Of a stretch of DNA of 10,957 nt, positions 1 through 6,266 are shown piece by piece (within the stretch, counting starts at the first letter, position 1; the number at the start of each line of letters is the position of its first letter). The DNA comes from Desulfonatronospira sp. (GTDB lineage Bacteria > Desulfobacterota > Desulfovibrionia > Desulfovibrionales > Desulfonatronovibrionaceae). The stretch spans positions 1 through 10,957 of the forward strand of contig PWGS01000074.1 of assembly GCA_003554505.1 (NCBI GenBank), in the 5' to 3' direction. A program made the translations under genes and the position numbers. Below the pieces are notes generated by a model that saw nothing but the letters and a program-made list of their open reading frames with translations, made no database searches and was not told the DNA's origin.

Positions 1-201
1 CAGAAAACCAATGGCTTCGACATCCGGCGGAAAGAAAGATTTTCCGGATGGCAACTATTTATTCTGAAGCCGAATCTGGTCAACATAGATAAACATTACA
101 ATACGTTTCAAGAGGTTAACATCATCAGCTATGATTTTTTGAATATCGATCCATCAAACAGTACTGATTCTTGTGAAATAATGCGCAAAAATCTTTCGTA
201 A
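1..201 (+). CDS. possible C-terminal end of an unrecognised protein, cut by the window edge
   Basis: Frame 1 is open from the first base to a TAA at 199-201, giving about 66 residues with no start codon that would make a convincing complete gene, so it would be the tail of a gene entering from the left. The peptide is mixed in character, with charged, aromatic and aliphatic residues (a segment around residues 17-27 reads GWQLFILKPNL), and has no motif I recognise. An open stretch of this length in fairly AT-rich DNA could arise by chance, and positions 21-50 carry an inverted repeat, so the case is modest. If real, it ends about 300 bases before the dehydrogenase gene and is not obviously linked to it. 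Confidence 0.35.
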   Translation, partial: QKTNGFDIRRKERFSGWQLFILKPNLVNIDKHYNTFQEVNIISYDFLNIDPSNSTDSCEIMRKNLS

Positions 202-504
202 TCCATCCTTAAAGCAGTAGCTGAAGGCGTGAACCGGTATCACCCGCATCAAAACTTTTCACACACCCTTCAAGTTGCCTGTCCAGCCCCTGAAAAAACT
301 GGATCTTATCATTGTCGGCGCCGGTTAATGAAACAGGCATGACCCGGAGGACTCTTTTTTCAGCGCAAAAGGTTTGACTGTCTTTGAAAGGAACTTACTG
401 CTTAAAAGCATCGGTCCATGCAGTGAGCGCATTCACAGCTTTCAGTCCTTGTGGGTGCTGAGCTTGCGCTGGTCCTGGAAACCATATAACCAAGGTTACA
501 TTAA
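202..504. other. gene-poor upstream region, probably decayed coding DNA
   Basis: No intact gene is seen in these 303 bases. All plus-strand frames are broken by stops. Frame 2 contains two islands that look like pieces of a dinucleotide-binding fold (see the pseudogene entry at 299-394). I looked for a promoter for the dehydrogenase operon and found no convincing pair of boxes: TATAAC at 485-490 is too close to the start at 505 to leave room for the ribosome binding site in the transcript, and TTGACT at 374-379 has no good partner. The base composition is more AT-rich than the downstream genes. Confidence 0.5.
299..394 (+). pseudogene. possible relic of an FAD/NAD-binding oxidoreductase N-terminus
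   Basis: In frame 2 the sequence reads LDLIIVGAG (299-325), then two stops (326-331), then, in the same frame, SAKGLTVFERN (362-394). In Rossmann-type FAD or NAD(P) proteins a first beta strand runs into a glycine-rich GAGxxG turn, and the second strand ends in an acidic residue that holds the ribose. Here the distance from the first glycine to that glutamate is 23 residues, as is usual in the family. The missing third glycine, the two stops and a KGL-to-Glu stretch about two residues shorter than usual mean it cannot be functional. The resemblance is short and could be chance. No downstream remainder of such a protein is recognisable before 505. Confidence 0.25.
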
Positions 505-3500
505 ATGCCCAATAAACAACCACACTCTTCCCTTGAACCGGAAGTCATAATTGAACAGGTTTTAAATATCAGCCCAAGCCAGTTCGAGGGCTGGCCGGAG
601 TCGGTAAAAAAGCTGGCCCTGGAGCTGGCATCCGAGCTGTTCATTATAAGATATAATCCGTTTATAAATCCCCAGTCGGTCCAAAAGAGCGTTTTTTTCA
701 GGTTTGAAAACGAACGCGGCGGTATTGCTCCCAAGTTTTACCAAATTATATCCCAGGGACTGGAAAGGTACTGGCAGGAATATCTGGAAGACCAGAGGTT
801 CAAGGAAAAGGTCAAAAAAAAGATCAGCCGGCATCTCTCATCAGAAAATATTGCTACCAACCCTTCAACCTTGCTGGAATGTTCTACTGACGCCACCGAC
901 CTTCGCCTGGACATGCCCATGATGGTCCTATTTCCCGAAAATACGGCCCAGGTTCAGGCAGTGGTGCGTCTGGCCAACGAGATGGAGTTCGGGCTGGTGC
1001 CGCGGGGCGGGGCAACTGGCCTTACAGGAGGGGCCATACCCTGCTCCAGGAGAACAGTGGTTCTGAATACCGGCAGGCTGAAAAAGATCATGGACATAGA
1101 TCCGGAAACCATGACCCTTACTGCCCAGTCCGGGGTGGTTACCCTGGACGCCATCAAGGCCGCCGGCCATAAAGGACTTTTGTTTACTGTAGACCCGGCC
1201 TCCAAGGCGGCCTCCTCTCTGGGCGGAAACATTTCCGAAAACGCCGGAGGACCTTTTGCTTTCGAGTACGGCACTACACTGGACAATATCCTCAGTTACA
1301 AAATGGTCACTCCAACTGCAGAGATCATACAGGTCCGGCGGGTAAACCATCCCCGGCACAAGATCCTGCCCCATGAGACAGTGACATTTGAGGTATTGGA
1401 TGAACAGGACAGAGTTATCAGGACCATCAATCTGACAGGAGATGATATCCGGACGCCTGGCCTGGGAAAGGATGTTACCAACAAATACCTGGGAGGCCTG
1501 CCGGGAATCCAGAAGGAAGGCGTGGACGGACTTATTACCGAGGCCTGTTTTACCCTGCACCCCCAGCTTGCTCATTACCGGGTGCTGTGCCTGGAATTTT
1601 ACGGGCATACCATGCACAATGCCATGCAGGTAATCAAAGAGATCGTTGCCCTGCGCGACGAGATCAGAAAAAGCGGGGATAAAGTCAAAATTTCGGCCCT
1701 GGAAGAATTTGGAACCAAGTATGTTCAGGCCATCGAATACCGGAAAAAGTCTGCCGGTTATGAGGGTGAGCCTATATCCGTACTCATACTGCAGCTTGAC
1801 TCGGATGACGCCGGCGCCCTGGAAGATACCGTGCAGAAAGTGGTTGATGTGGTCTCTCCGTACGACCAGGTGGACGTGTTCGTAGCCGGGGACGACAAGG
1901 AGGCCGAGGAGTTCTGGGAGGACCGTCACCGTCTTTCGGCCATAACCAAGCATACCAGCGGCTTTAAAATAAACGAGGACGTGGTTATCCCCCTGGATGT
2001 GATTCCAGAGTTTGCGGACTTCATCGAAAACCTGAACCTTTATTATCTGGCCCTGGCTTACCGCAAGGCCCTGAACAGGGTTCTGGATCTGTCCGGAGTG
2101 AGCATTGACGATGAATATATCCTCATGGAACTTCAGGTCATTTCGCATATCCTGAAGCAGCAGATGACCAAAGATGCTCTGCCGGAGCAGATTTACGAAC
2201 TGCAGATCGTGTTTTTCTTTCAGGATCTCAAGGGGCGTTATCCGGAGCACAGGACCAGGCTCGAGGAGATACTGCAGGATCTGCTTCGCAGCAGGGTGAT
2301 AATTGCCAATCATATGCACGCCGGGGACGGCAATTGCCACGTCAATCTCCCTGTGAATTCCAATGATCCGGAAATGATGCGCCTGGCCGAGGCTGCTGCA
2401 GCCAGAGTTTTTGAGGAAGTGCTGCGGCTCAACGGACAGGTTTCCGGAGAGCACGGCATAGGATTGACCAAGATCAAGTACCTTTCCCGGGAAAAAATCG
2501 AAGCCCTGAAGGCCTACAAGGAGGAAATTGATCCAAAAAACATCTTTAATCCCCAGAAGCTGGTGCAGAGAAAGCTTGTTTCGGTCCCGTACACCTTTTC
2601 CTTCAACCAGCTTATAGAGGACCTGCGGCGGGCAGGGCTGGACGAAAGCGACCTGCTCATAAATCTTTTAAGAAGCATCCAGAACTGCTCTCATTGCGGC
2701 AAATGCAAGCAGGCCTGTCCCATGTTCATTCCTCAAAAGGGCAAGCTGTACCATCCCAGAAACAAGAATATCTCCCTGGCCGGCCTCATCGAGGCCCTTT
2801 ACTATTCCATGCTGGTACAAGGGGATCCGGACCCGGACGTTTTAAGGGAGCTTAGAACCATTGTGGAGCATTGTACCGCCTGCGGGCGCTGTACAAAGAT
2901 CTGTCCGGTTAAGATCAAGGGGGGGCAAGTATCCCTGGAAGCCAGAAACTATCTCAAGGACAGAAAAGTTTCCGGACACGCCATAAAGGACAGGCTTCTT
3001 GATTACGCTTCCAGCGATCCTTCCAGGCAGATTCCCAGGATGGCCAAGGCGGCGGCTGTGGGGCAGAGGTTTCAAAACGCCCTGGTGGGCATGATGCCTG
3101 CTTTCTGGCGAAAAAGAATCACAAGCCCGGTTTTTCAGTCCAGAACCCCGGCAATGGAATACCGCAATCTCTCGGAGATTCTCAGTCTTTCCAGGCAAAA
3201 TCTCTTTGTTCCTGAAAAAAGCAAAAGCTCCAGGGCGCTGCTTTATTTTCCGGGATGCGGGGCCGGGATATTTTATCCTTCCATAGGCCTTGCAGGACTG
3301 GCTTTGCTCCTGAAGACCGGTGTAAATATTGTTTTGCCCAGGACACATATGTGCTGCGGTTATCCTCTTCTGGCCTCCGGCGACGAAGAGGGCATGCGCA
3401 AGATGGAAAGGCAGAATGTACAGCTATTAAATCGGCTTATAACCGATTTCCAGTGGCAGGGCCTGGAATTTACGCATATACTTACTTCCTGCGGAACATG

Positions 3501-4050
3501 CCGGGAAGGGATTCAGGGATATCGGCTCAGGGGCAATGGTTCACACCTCAAACACCAGGATATAATGCAGTACCTGCTGGAGAATATGGACAAGCCGACC
3601 CTGGCTGAACCCGGACAGGTTCTTTACCACCATTCCTGTCATGTGGAATGGGAGGATACGAATCCCCTGAAGGCCGGGGAGATTTATGCCCAGAAATTCA
3701 AGGAAAGCTTGAACCTCCAGGTGGAGATGAGCTCCGGATGCTGTGGTGAAAGCGGTCTGGGAGCCATGAGTTCTCCCAGGGTCTTCAATCCGGTGCGGCA
3801 GCAGAAAGTCCAGAATCTGAGCGAGCAGCTGCCCGGGATTGCCCGTGAAGTCCCCTTGCTTGTAGGTTGTCCCTCGTGCAAAATTGGTATAGGAAGATGT
3901 ATGGAGATACTGGGGGAAAAGCGCCGGGTTATGCATACTGCTGAGTATGTTGCAGAAAGACTTCTGGGGGACGCCTGGAGAAAGGATCTGCTGCAAAGGA
4001 TAAAAAATGCCGGCCAGGATAACAACATGCTTTTGGTAAAGGCAAAGTAG
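505..4050 (+). CDS. FAD-linked 2-hydroxyacid (D-lactate/glycolate-type) dehydrogenase fused to 4Fe-4S and two CCG domains
   Basis: This 1181-residue protein probably oxidises a 2-hydroxyacid such as D-lactate or glycolate on FAD and passes electrons through its own iron-sulfur clusters. Residues 1-120 are an extension I cannot assign. A PCMH-type FAD-binding domain follows (about 125-300), with PRGGATGLTGG at 166-176 and a GG-rich SLGGNISENAGG segment near 237-248. The FAD-oxidase C-terminal domain ends with HMHAGDGNCHVN (603-614) and GEHGIG (648-653). Two ferredoxin-like motifs come next: Cys728, 731, 734, 738 and Cys790, 793, 796, 800. Two CCG modules finish the chain: Cys918, Cys950-951, Cys996/999, and Cys1045, Cys1079-1080, Cys1122/1125. 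No signal peptide or membrane segment is seen, so it is probably cytoplasmic. In many bacteria these parts are separate subunits (GlcD/GlcF-like); here they form one chain. The ATG has AAGG nine bases upstream. Substrate and electron acceptor are inferred, not shown. Confidence 0.9.
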   Translation: MPNKQPHSSLEPEVIIEQVLNISPSQFEGWPESVKKLALELASELFIIRYNPFINPQSVQKSVFFRFENERGGIAPKFYQIISQGLERYWQEYLEDQRFKEKVKKKISRHLSSENIATNPSTLLECSTDATDLRLDMPMMVLFPENTAQVQAVVRLANEMEFGLVPRGGATGLTGGAIPCSRRTVVLNTGRLKKIMDIDPETMTLTAQSGVVTLDAIKAAGHKGLLFTVDPASKAASSLGGNISENAGGPFAFEYGTTLDNILSYKMVTPTAEIIQVRRVNHPRHKILPHETVTFEVLDEQDRVIRTINLTGDDIRTPGLGKDVTNKYLGGLPGIQKEGVDGLITEACFTLHPQLAHYRVLCLEFYGHTMHNAMQVIKEIVALRDEIRKSGDKVKISALEEFGTKYVQAIEYRKKSAGYEGEPISVLILQLDSDDAGALEDTVQKVVDVVSPYDQVDVFVAGDDKEAEEFWEDRHRLSAITKHTSGFKINEDVVIPLDVIPEFADFIENLNLYYLALAYRKALNRVLDLSGVSIDDEYILMELQVISHILKQQMTKDALPEQIYELQIVFFFQDLKGRYPEHRTRLEEILQDLLRSRVIIANHMHAGDGNCHVNLPVNSNDPEMMRLAEAAAARVFEEVLRLNGQVSGEHGIGLTKIKYLSREKIEALKAYKEEIDPKNIFNPQKLVQRKLVSVPYTFSFNQLIEDLRRAGLDESDLLINLLRSIQNCSHCGKCKQACPMFIPQKGKLYHPRNKNISLAGLIEALYYSMLVQGDPDPDVLRELRTIVEHCTACGRCTKICPVKIKGGQVSLEARNYLKDRKVSGHAIKDRLLDYASSDPSRQIPRMAKAAAVGQRFQNALVGMMPAFWRKRITSPVFQSRTPAMEYRNLSEILSLSRQNLFVPEKSKSSRALLYFPGCGAGIFYPSIGLAGLALLLKTGVNIVLPRTHMCCGYPLLASGDEEGMRKMERQNVQLLNRLITDFQWQGLEFTHILTSCGTCREGIQGYRLRGNGSHLKHQDIMQYLLENMDKPTLAEPGQVLYHHSCHVEWEDTNPLKAGEIYAQKFKESLNLQVEMSSGCCGESGLGAMSSPRVFNPVRQQKVQNLSEQLPGIAREVPLLVGCPSCKIGIGRCMEILGEKRRVMHTAEYVAERLLGDAWRKDLLQRIKNAGQDNNMLLVKAK

Positions 4051-4062
4051 CATGAACCTGTT

Positions 4063-4491
4063 ATTAAGTATCTGGGAATAGATTTCGGGATAAAAAGGGT
4101 GGGACTTGCTGTAAGCGACCAGAAGGGAAAGATGGTCTTTCCCTTGAAAACCATCCACCGCAGCCCCCGGGAGAATCTTTTTCTTGAACTTCTGAATATA
4201 ATAGAGCAGAGGGGGATAGAAGCCATAGTGCTGGGCCTTCCCCTGGGACCCGAGGGGGAAAAAAGTCTTACCTGCAGACAGGCCGAAAATTTCATGCACA
4301 GCCTGGGCAGGCGTACCGCCTTGCCCCTTTATACCGTAAACGAAGCCTTTACTTCCATGGAAGCAGAAGAGATTTTGAGCAGTCGGGGCATCAAGAGAGA
4401 AAGACAGAAAGAAAGCCTGGACCAGGCAGCGGCCATGATCATTCTGGAGTCTTTCCTGGAAGGCATTTCCCATAAGGGAGGGGGGAAATGA
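4063..4491 (+). CDS. ruvX: RuvX/YqgF family protein (putative pre-16S rRNA nuclease), start codon anomalous
   Basis: RuvX/YqgF has an RNase H-like fold and acts in maturation of the 16S rRNA 5' end; older annotations call it a Holliday junction resolvase. The N-terminus reads KYLGIDFGIKRVGLAVSD, with the catalytic Asp of the IDFG motif at residue 7. GLPLG follows mid-protein, and LDQAAA (Asp about 120) lies near the C-terminus. From 4063 the protein is 142 residues, normal for the family (about 140). There is no in-frame ATG, GTG or TTG between the preceding stop (4048-4050) and the motif. The codon where a family start would be expected is ATT (4063). GTG at 4099 would delete the catalytic Asp. 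An ATG at 4052 with AAAGG at 4038-4042 lies in another frame and stops after nine codons. So the gene either uses a rare ATT start, has a small deletion, or contains a sequencing error. Its stop overlaps the mltG start as ATGA. Confidence 0.85.
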   Translation: MKYLGIDFGIKRVGLAVSDQKGKMVFPLKTIHRSPRENLFLELLNIIEQRGIEAIVLGLPLGPEGEKSLTCRQAENFMHSLGRRTALPLYTVNEAFTSMEAEEILSSRGIKRERQKESLDQAAAMIILESFLEGISHKGGGK

Positions 4492-5495
4492 ACGCCAAAA
4501 GAATACTTTTGTGTTTTTTTCTTCTTATTGTGCTGGGGGCAGGGGCTGGAGCAGGGTATTTTTATCACCTGGTGCACTCCCCCCAGAGCAGGGATAGCCG
4601 CCAGGAGATAGTGCGCATTAAGCCCGGGCAGAGCTTTAAGAGTATTGCTCATCAGCTGGAATCCATGGGGCTTATCGATAATGCCACAGTCATGTACTAC
4701 TGGGGCTGGCTGCAGGGCAAGGCTACAAAAGTCCAGGCAGGACATTTCCAGGGGGATGCCCAGTGGTCCATGCAGAGAATGCTGGAGCACCTGAGTACCG
4801 GCAGGGAGAAACTGCTCCGCCTGCAGGTGCCCGAGGGGGCCGCCTGGTGGGATGTGGCCCGGATACTGGAAAGAAGAGAGCTTGCATCCTTTGAGGATTT
4901 TGAAGAGGTGATCAAGGATGAAAAATTTCTGGAGGATATGGGCATCCATGCCTCCACTGCAGAAGGTTTCTTGTATCCGGAGACCTATTATATCTCTCCC
5001 AGCAGGGATGTGGGTGCAGAAAAGCTGGTCCGCATAATGATCAATCAGTTCTGGAAGTCCCCCAGTGATCTCTGGGGGGAAATGTCTTTTGACCAGATCT
5101 ACGACATGGTAAACAAGGCTTCGCTCATTGAAAAGGAAGCAGCGGCCCCAGCGGAGCGCCGTAGAATTTCAGGCGTGTTTCACAACCGCCTGAAAAGCAA
5201 TATGCTCTTGCAATGCGATCCCACAATAATTTACGGGCTTGGGGAGGAATTTGAAGGAAGGCTCAGGCGCAGGCATCTGGAGGACAGGGACAATGAATAC
5301 AATACTTATCAGCACCGGGGATTTCCCCCGACTCCCATCTGTTCTCCGGGCCGGGCTTCCCTGAAGGCTGCCCTGGATCCGGAAGAACACGGTTATTATT
5401 ACTTTGTTTCCAGAAACGACGGAACCCATCACTTCAGCAAAACCCTGCAGGAACACAACCGGGCTGTTTACCGCTACCAGATCATGGTCCGGTGA
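4488..5495 (+). CDS. mltG: MltG endolytic peptidoglycan transglycosylase (YceG family)
   Basis: MltG cuts nascent glycan strands at the inner membrane and is thought to set their length; it was formerly misannotated as aminodeoxychorismate lyase. The 335-residue protein starts with a short basic end and one hydrophobic segment (residues 5-27, rich in Leu, Gly, Ala), which anchors it with the rest in the periplasm. A LysM-like region follows (about 40-105), including VRIKPGQSFKSIAHQL. The YceG catalytic domain runs from about 110 to 330. ASLIEKEA (211-218) holds the conserved glutamates of the active site. Family signatures follow: RISGVFHNRL (226-235), LQCDPTIIYG (241-250), YNTY near 271, GFPPTPICSPG (278-288) and YYYFVSRNDGTHHFS (303-317). 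Length is normal. The start overlaps the ruvX stop by ATGA and has a strong purine-rich AAGGGAGGGGGG stretch just upstream, so translation is probably coupled. A terminator-like hairpin follows at 5509-5562. Confidence 0.95.
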   Translation: MNAKRILLCFFLLIVLGAGAGAGYFYHLVHSPQSRDSRQEIVRIKPGQSFKSIAHQLESMGLIDNATVMYYWGWLQGKATKVQAGHFQGDAQWSMQRMLEHLSTGREKLLRLQVPEGAAWWDVARILERRELASFEDFEEVIKDEKFLEDMGIHASTAEGFLYPETYYISPSRDVGAEKLVRIMINQFWKSPSDLWGEMSFDQIYDMVNKASLIEKEAAAPAERRRISGVFHNRLKSNMLLQCDPTIIYGLGEEFEGRLRRRHLEDRDNEYNTYQHRGFPPTPICSPGRASLKAALDPEEHGYYYFVSRNDGTHHFSKTLQEHNRAVYRYQIMVR

Positions 5496-5508
5496 ACAGG
5501 CTTGAATG

Positions 5509-5562
5509 CGCCGGTGTCCGTGGCCCGGGATACCTGCTCTCGCAAGGGTCACCGGCGTTTTT
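5509..5562 (+). terminator. probable rho-independent terminator after mltG
   Basis: CGCCGGTG at 5509-5516 pairs perfectly with CACCGGCG at 5550-5557, followed by five T residues (5558-5562). The loop is 33 bases, longer than typical, but contains further possible pairing. It lies 13 bases after the mltG stop and just before the end of the convergent receiver gene. The T run is on the plus strand only, so it best serves the dehydrogenase-ruvX-mltG operon; on the minus strand the stem is not followed by T residues. Confidence 0.6.
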
Positions 5563-5567
5563 CAAGA

Positions 5568-5924
5568 TTACTTCAGAATTTGCTTCACTTTGTCCAGGAG
5601 TTCCGTCAAGTCAACTGATTTGACCACATAGGGGTCCGCGGCGATGGATTTAAGATCATGCTGGAAGCTGTCGTAAGCCGTGCAGAGAATCACTGGAAGG
5701 CTCTGGTCCCTGGATCTTATTTCCTGCAGAAGGTCCAGACCGGACTTGTCCTGGCCGAGTTTTATGTCCAGGACCACCAGATCCGGATCTTCCTGGTCCA
5801 GAAGGGACAATATCGGCTCGCTGCCGTCTGAAGTGACCACTTCGTAGCCGCTGTTTTCAAATTCTTCCTGGTAAAGCATGCGGATATGCAGTTCATCATC
5901 CACCACCAAAATCTTTTTGCTCAT
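5568..5924 (-). CDS. stand-alone CheY-like response regulator receiver protein
   Basis: This is a single-domain receiver of 118 residues with no output domain. Visible are the acidic pair Asp9-Asp10 (ILVVDDE), the phosphoacceptor Asp53 (VVLDIKLG), Thr82 (LCTAYD) and Lys102 (YVVKSVD), the residues that bind magnesium and perform the phosphorylation switch. Lys102 is followed by Ser rather than the usual Pro. I chose ATG at 5924 because AAAGGAG lies six bases upstream; a TTG at 5942 in the same frame would add six residues and would itself overlap the ribosome binding site. No histidine kinase is in the window, so the partner is unknown; such proteins usually act by protein-protein contact or in a phosphorelay. 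The gene is convergent with mltG and divergent from the sulfur-carrier gene, and nothing here links its role to either. Confidence 0.9.
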   Translation of the reverse strand: MSKKILVVDDELHIRMLYQEEFENSGYEVVTSDGSEPILSLLDQEDPDLVVLDIKLGQDKSGLDLLQEIRSRDQSLPVILCTAYDSFQHDLKSIAADPYVVKSVDLTELLDKVKQILK

Positions 5925-6068
5925 ATGAAGCTCCTTTAACAAAATCCTGATCTTGTTTGTCCCGGGTCATTGCCACCGGGCTTCTCTGCTGTAAAATCAC
6001 CCCCTTCGACTCCGGGTATGATTGAACTGATTGTATTAGATTTTTTAAAAAAATAAAAGGGTATTAAC
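5925..6068. promoter_or_regulatory. divergent intergenic region between the receiver gene and the carrier gene
   Basis: These 144 bases must hold the promoters of both flanking units. On the plus side, TTGAAC (6022-6027) followed 17 bases later by TTAAAA (6045-6050) is a weak candidate for a promoter of the carrier-thiolase unit; the AT tract at 6041-6057 is the most melt-prone part. AAAAGGG at 6055-6061 is the ribosome binding site for the ATG at 6069. On the receiver side, CCCGG (5961-5965) and CCGGG (5976-5980) can form a short hairpin in the leader. No operator is recognised. Confidence 0.35.
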
Positions 6069-6263
6069 ATGCAAATCCTTATTGAGCCCGAAAACCAATG
6101 GGCGGACATTGACAGAGCAAGCACTGTATTAAACCTCTTGAAAAAACTTGAGCTCAGGCCGAATCAGGCTGTTGTCATCCGCAACGGTGAACTGCTGACT
6201 CCGGACAGAAAGATTGATCCGGAAGACAGTATTGTAGTCAGAAAAATTGCTTCCAGGGGCTGA
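6069..6263 (+). CDS. MoaD/ThiS/TtuB-like ubiquitin-fold sulfur carrier, ends in Arg-Gly
   Basis: This 64-residue protein fits the beta-grasp sulfur carriers, which hold sulfur as a C-terminal glycine thiocarboxylate and deliver it to enzymes that make molybdopterin, thiamine or thiolated tRNA. Seen in the sequence: a short beta-strand start, an amphipathic STVLNLLKKL helix (about 18-27), then VVIRNGELLTPD and the EDSIVV segment before the tail, in the order and spacing of MoaD/ThiS. The family normally ends Gly-Gly; this one ends SRG, so the terminal Gly is kept but the penultimate one is Arg. The gene is followed three bases later by a TtuA-like thiolase, which makes a TtuB-like role in tRNA thiolation the best inference. 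No ThiF/MoeB-type activating enzyme is in the window. The ATG has AAAAGGG seven bases upstream. Confidence 0.75.
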   Translation: MQILIEPENQWADIDRASTVLNLLKKLELRPNQAVVIRNGELLTPDRKIDPEDSIVVRKIASRG

Positions 6264-6266
6264 AAT

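Noticed and set aside
485..490. TATAAC as the -10 box of the dehydrogenase operon
   Set aside because: Transcription from it would begin within about ten bases of the start codon, at or past the ribosome binding site, and no -35 box is found at the right distance.
928..2454. Long antisense open frame (508 codons) opposite the dehydrogenase gene
   Set aside because: It lies wholly opposite a protein with clear FAD-domain motifs; its translation has no recognisable domain, and long antisense frames are common opposite GC-rich genes.
3541..4473. Antisense open frame spanning the dehydrogenase end and ruvX
   Set aside because: It crosses two real genes on the other strand and its translation shows no family motif.
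4099..4491. ruvX starting at GTG 4099
   Set aside because: It would remove the IDFG motif with the catalytic aspartate, which is present in frame just upstream.
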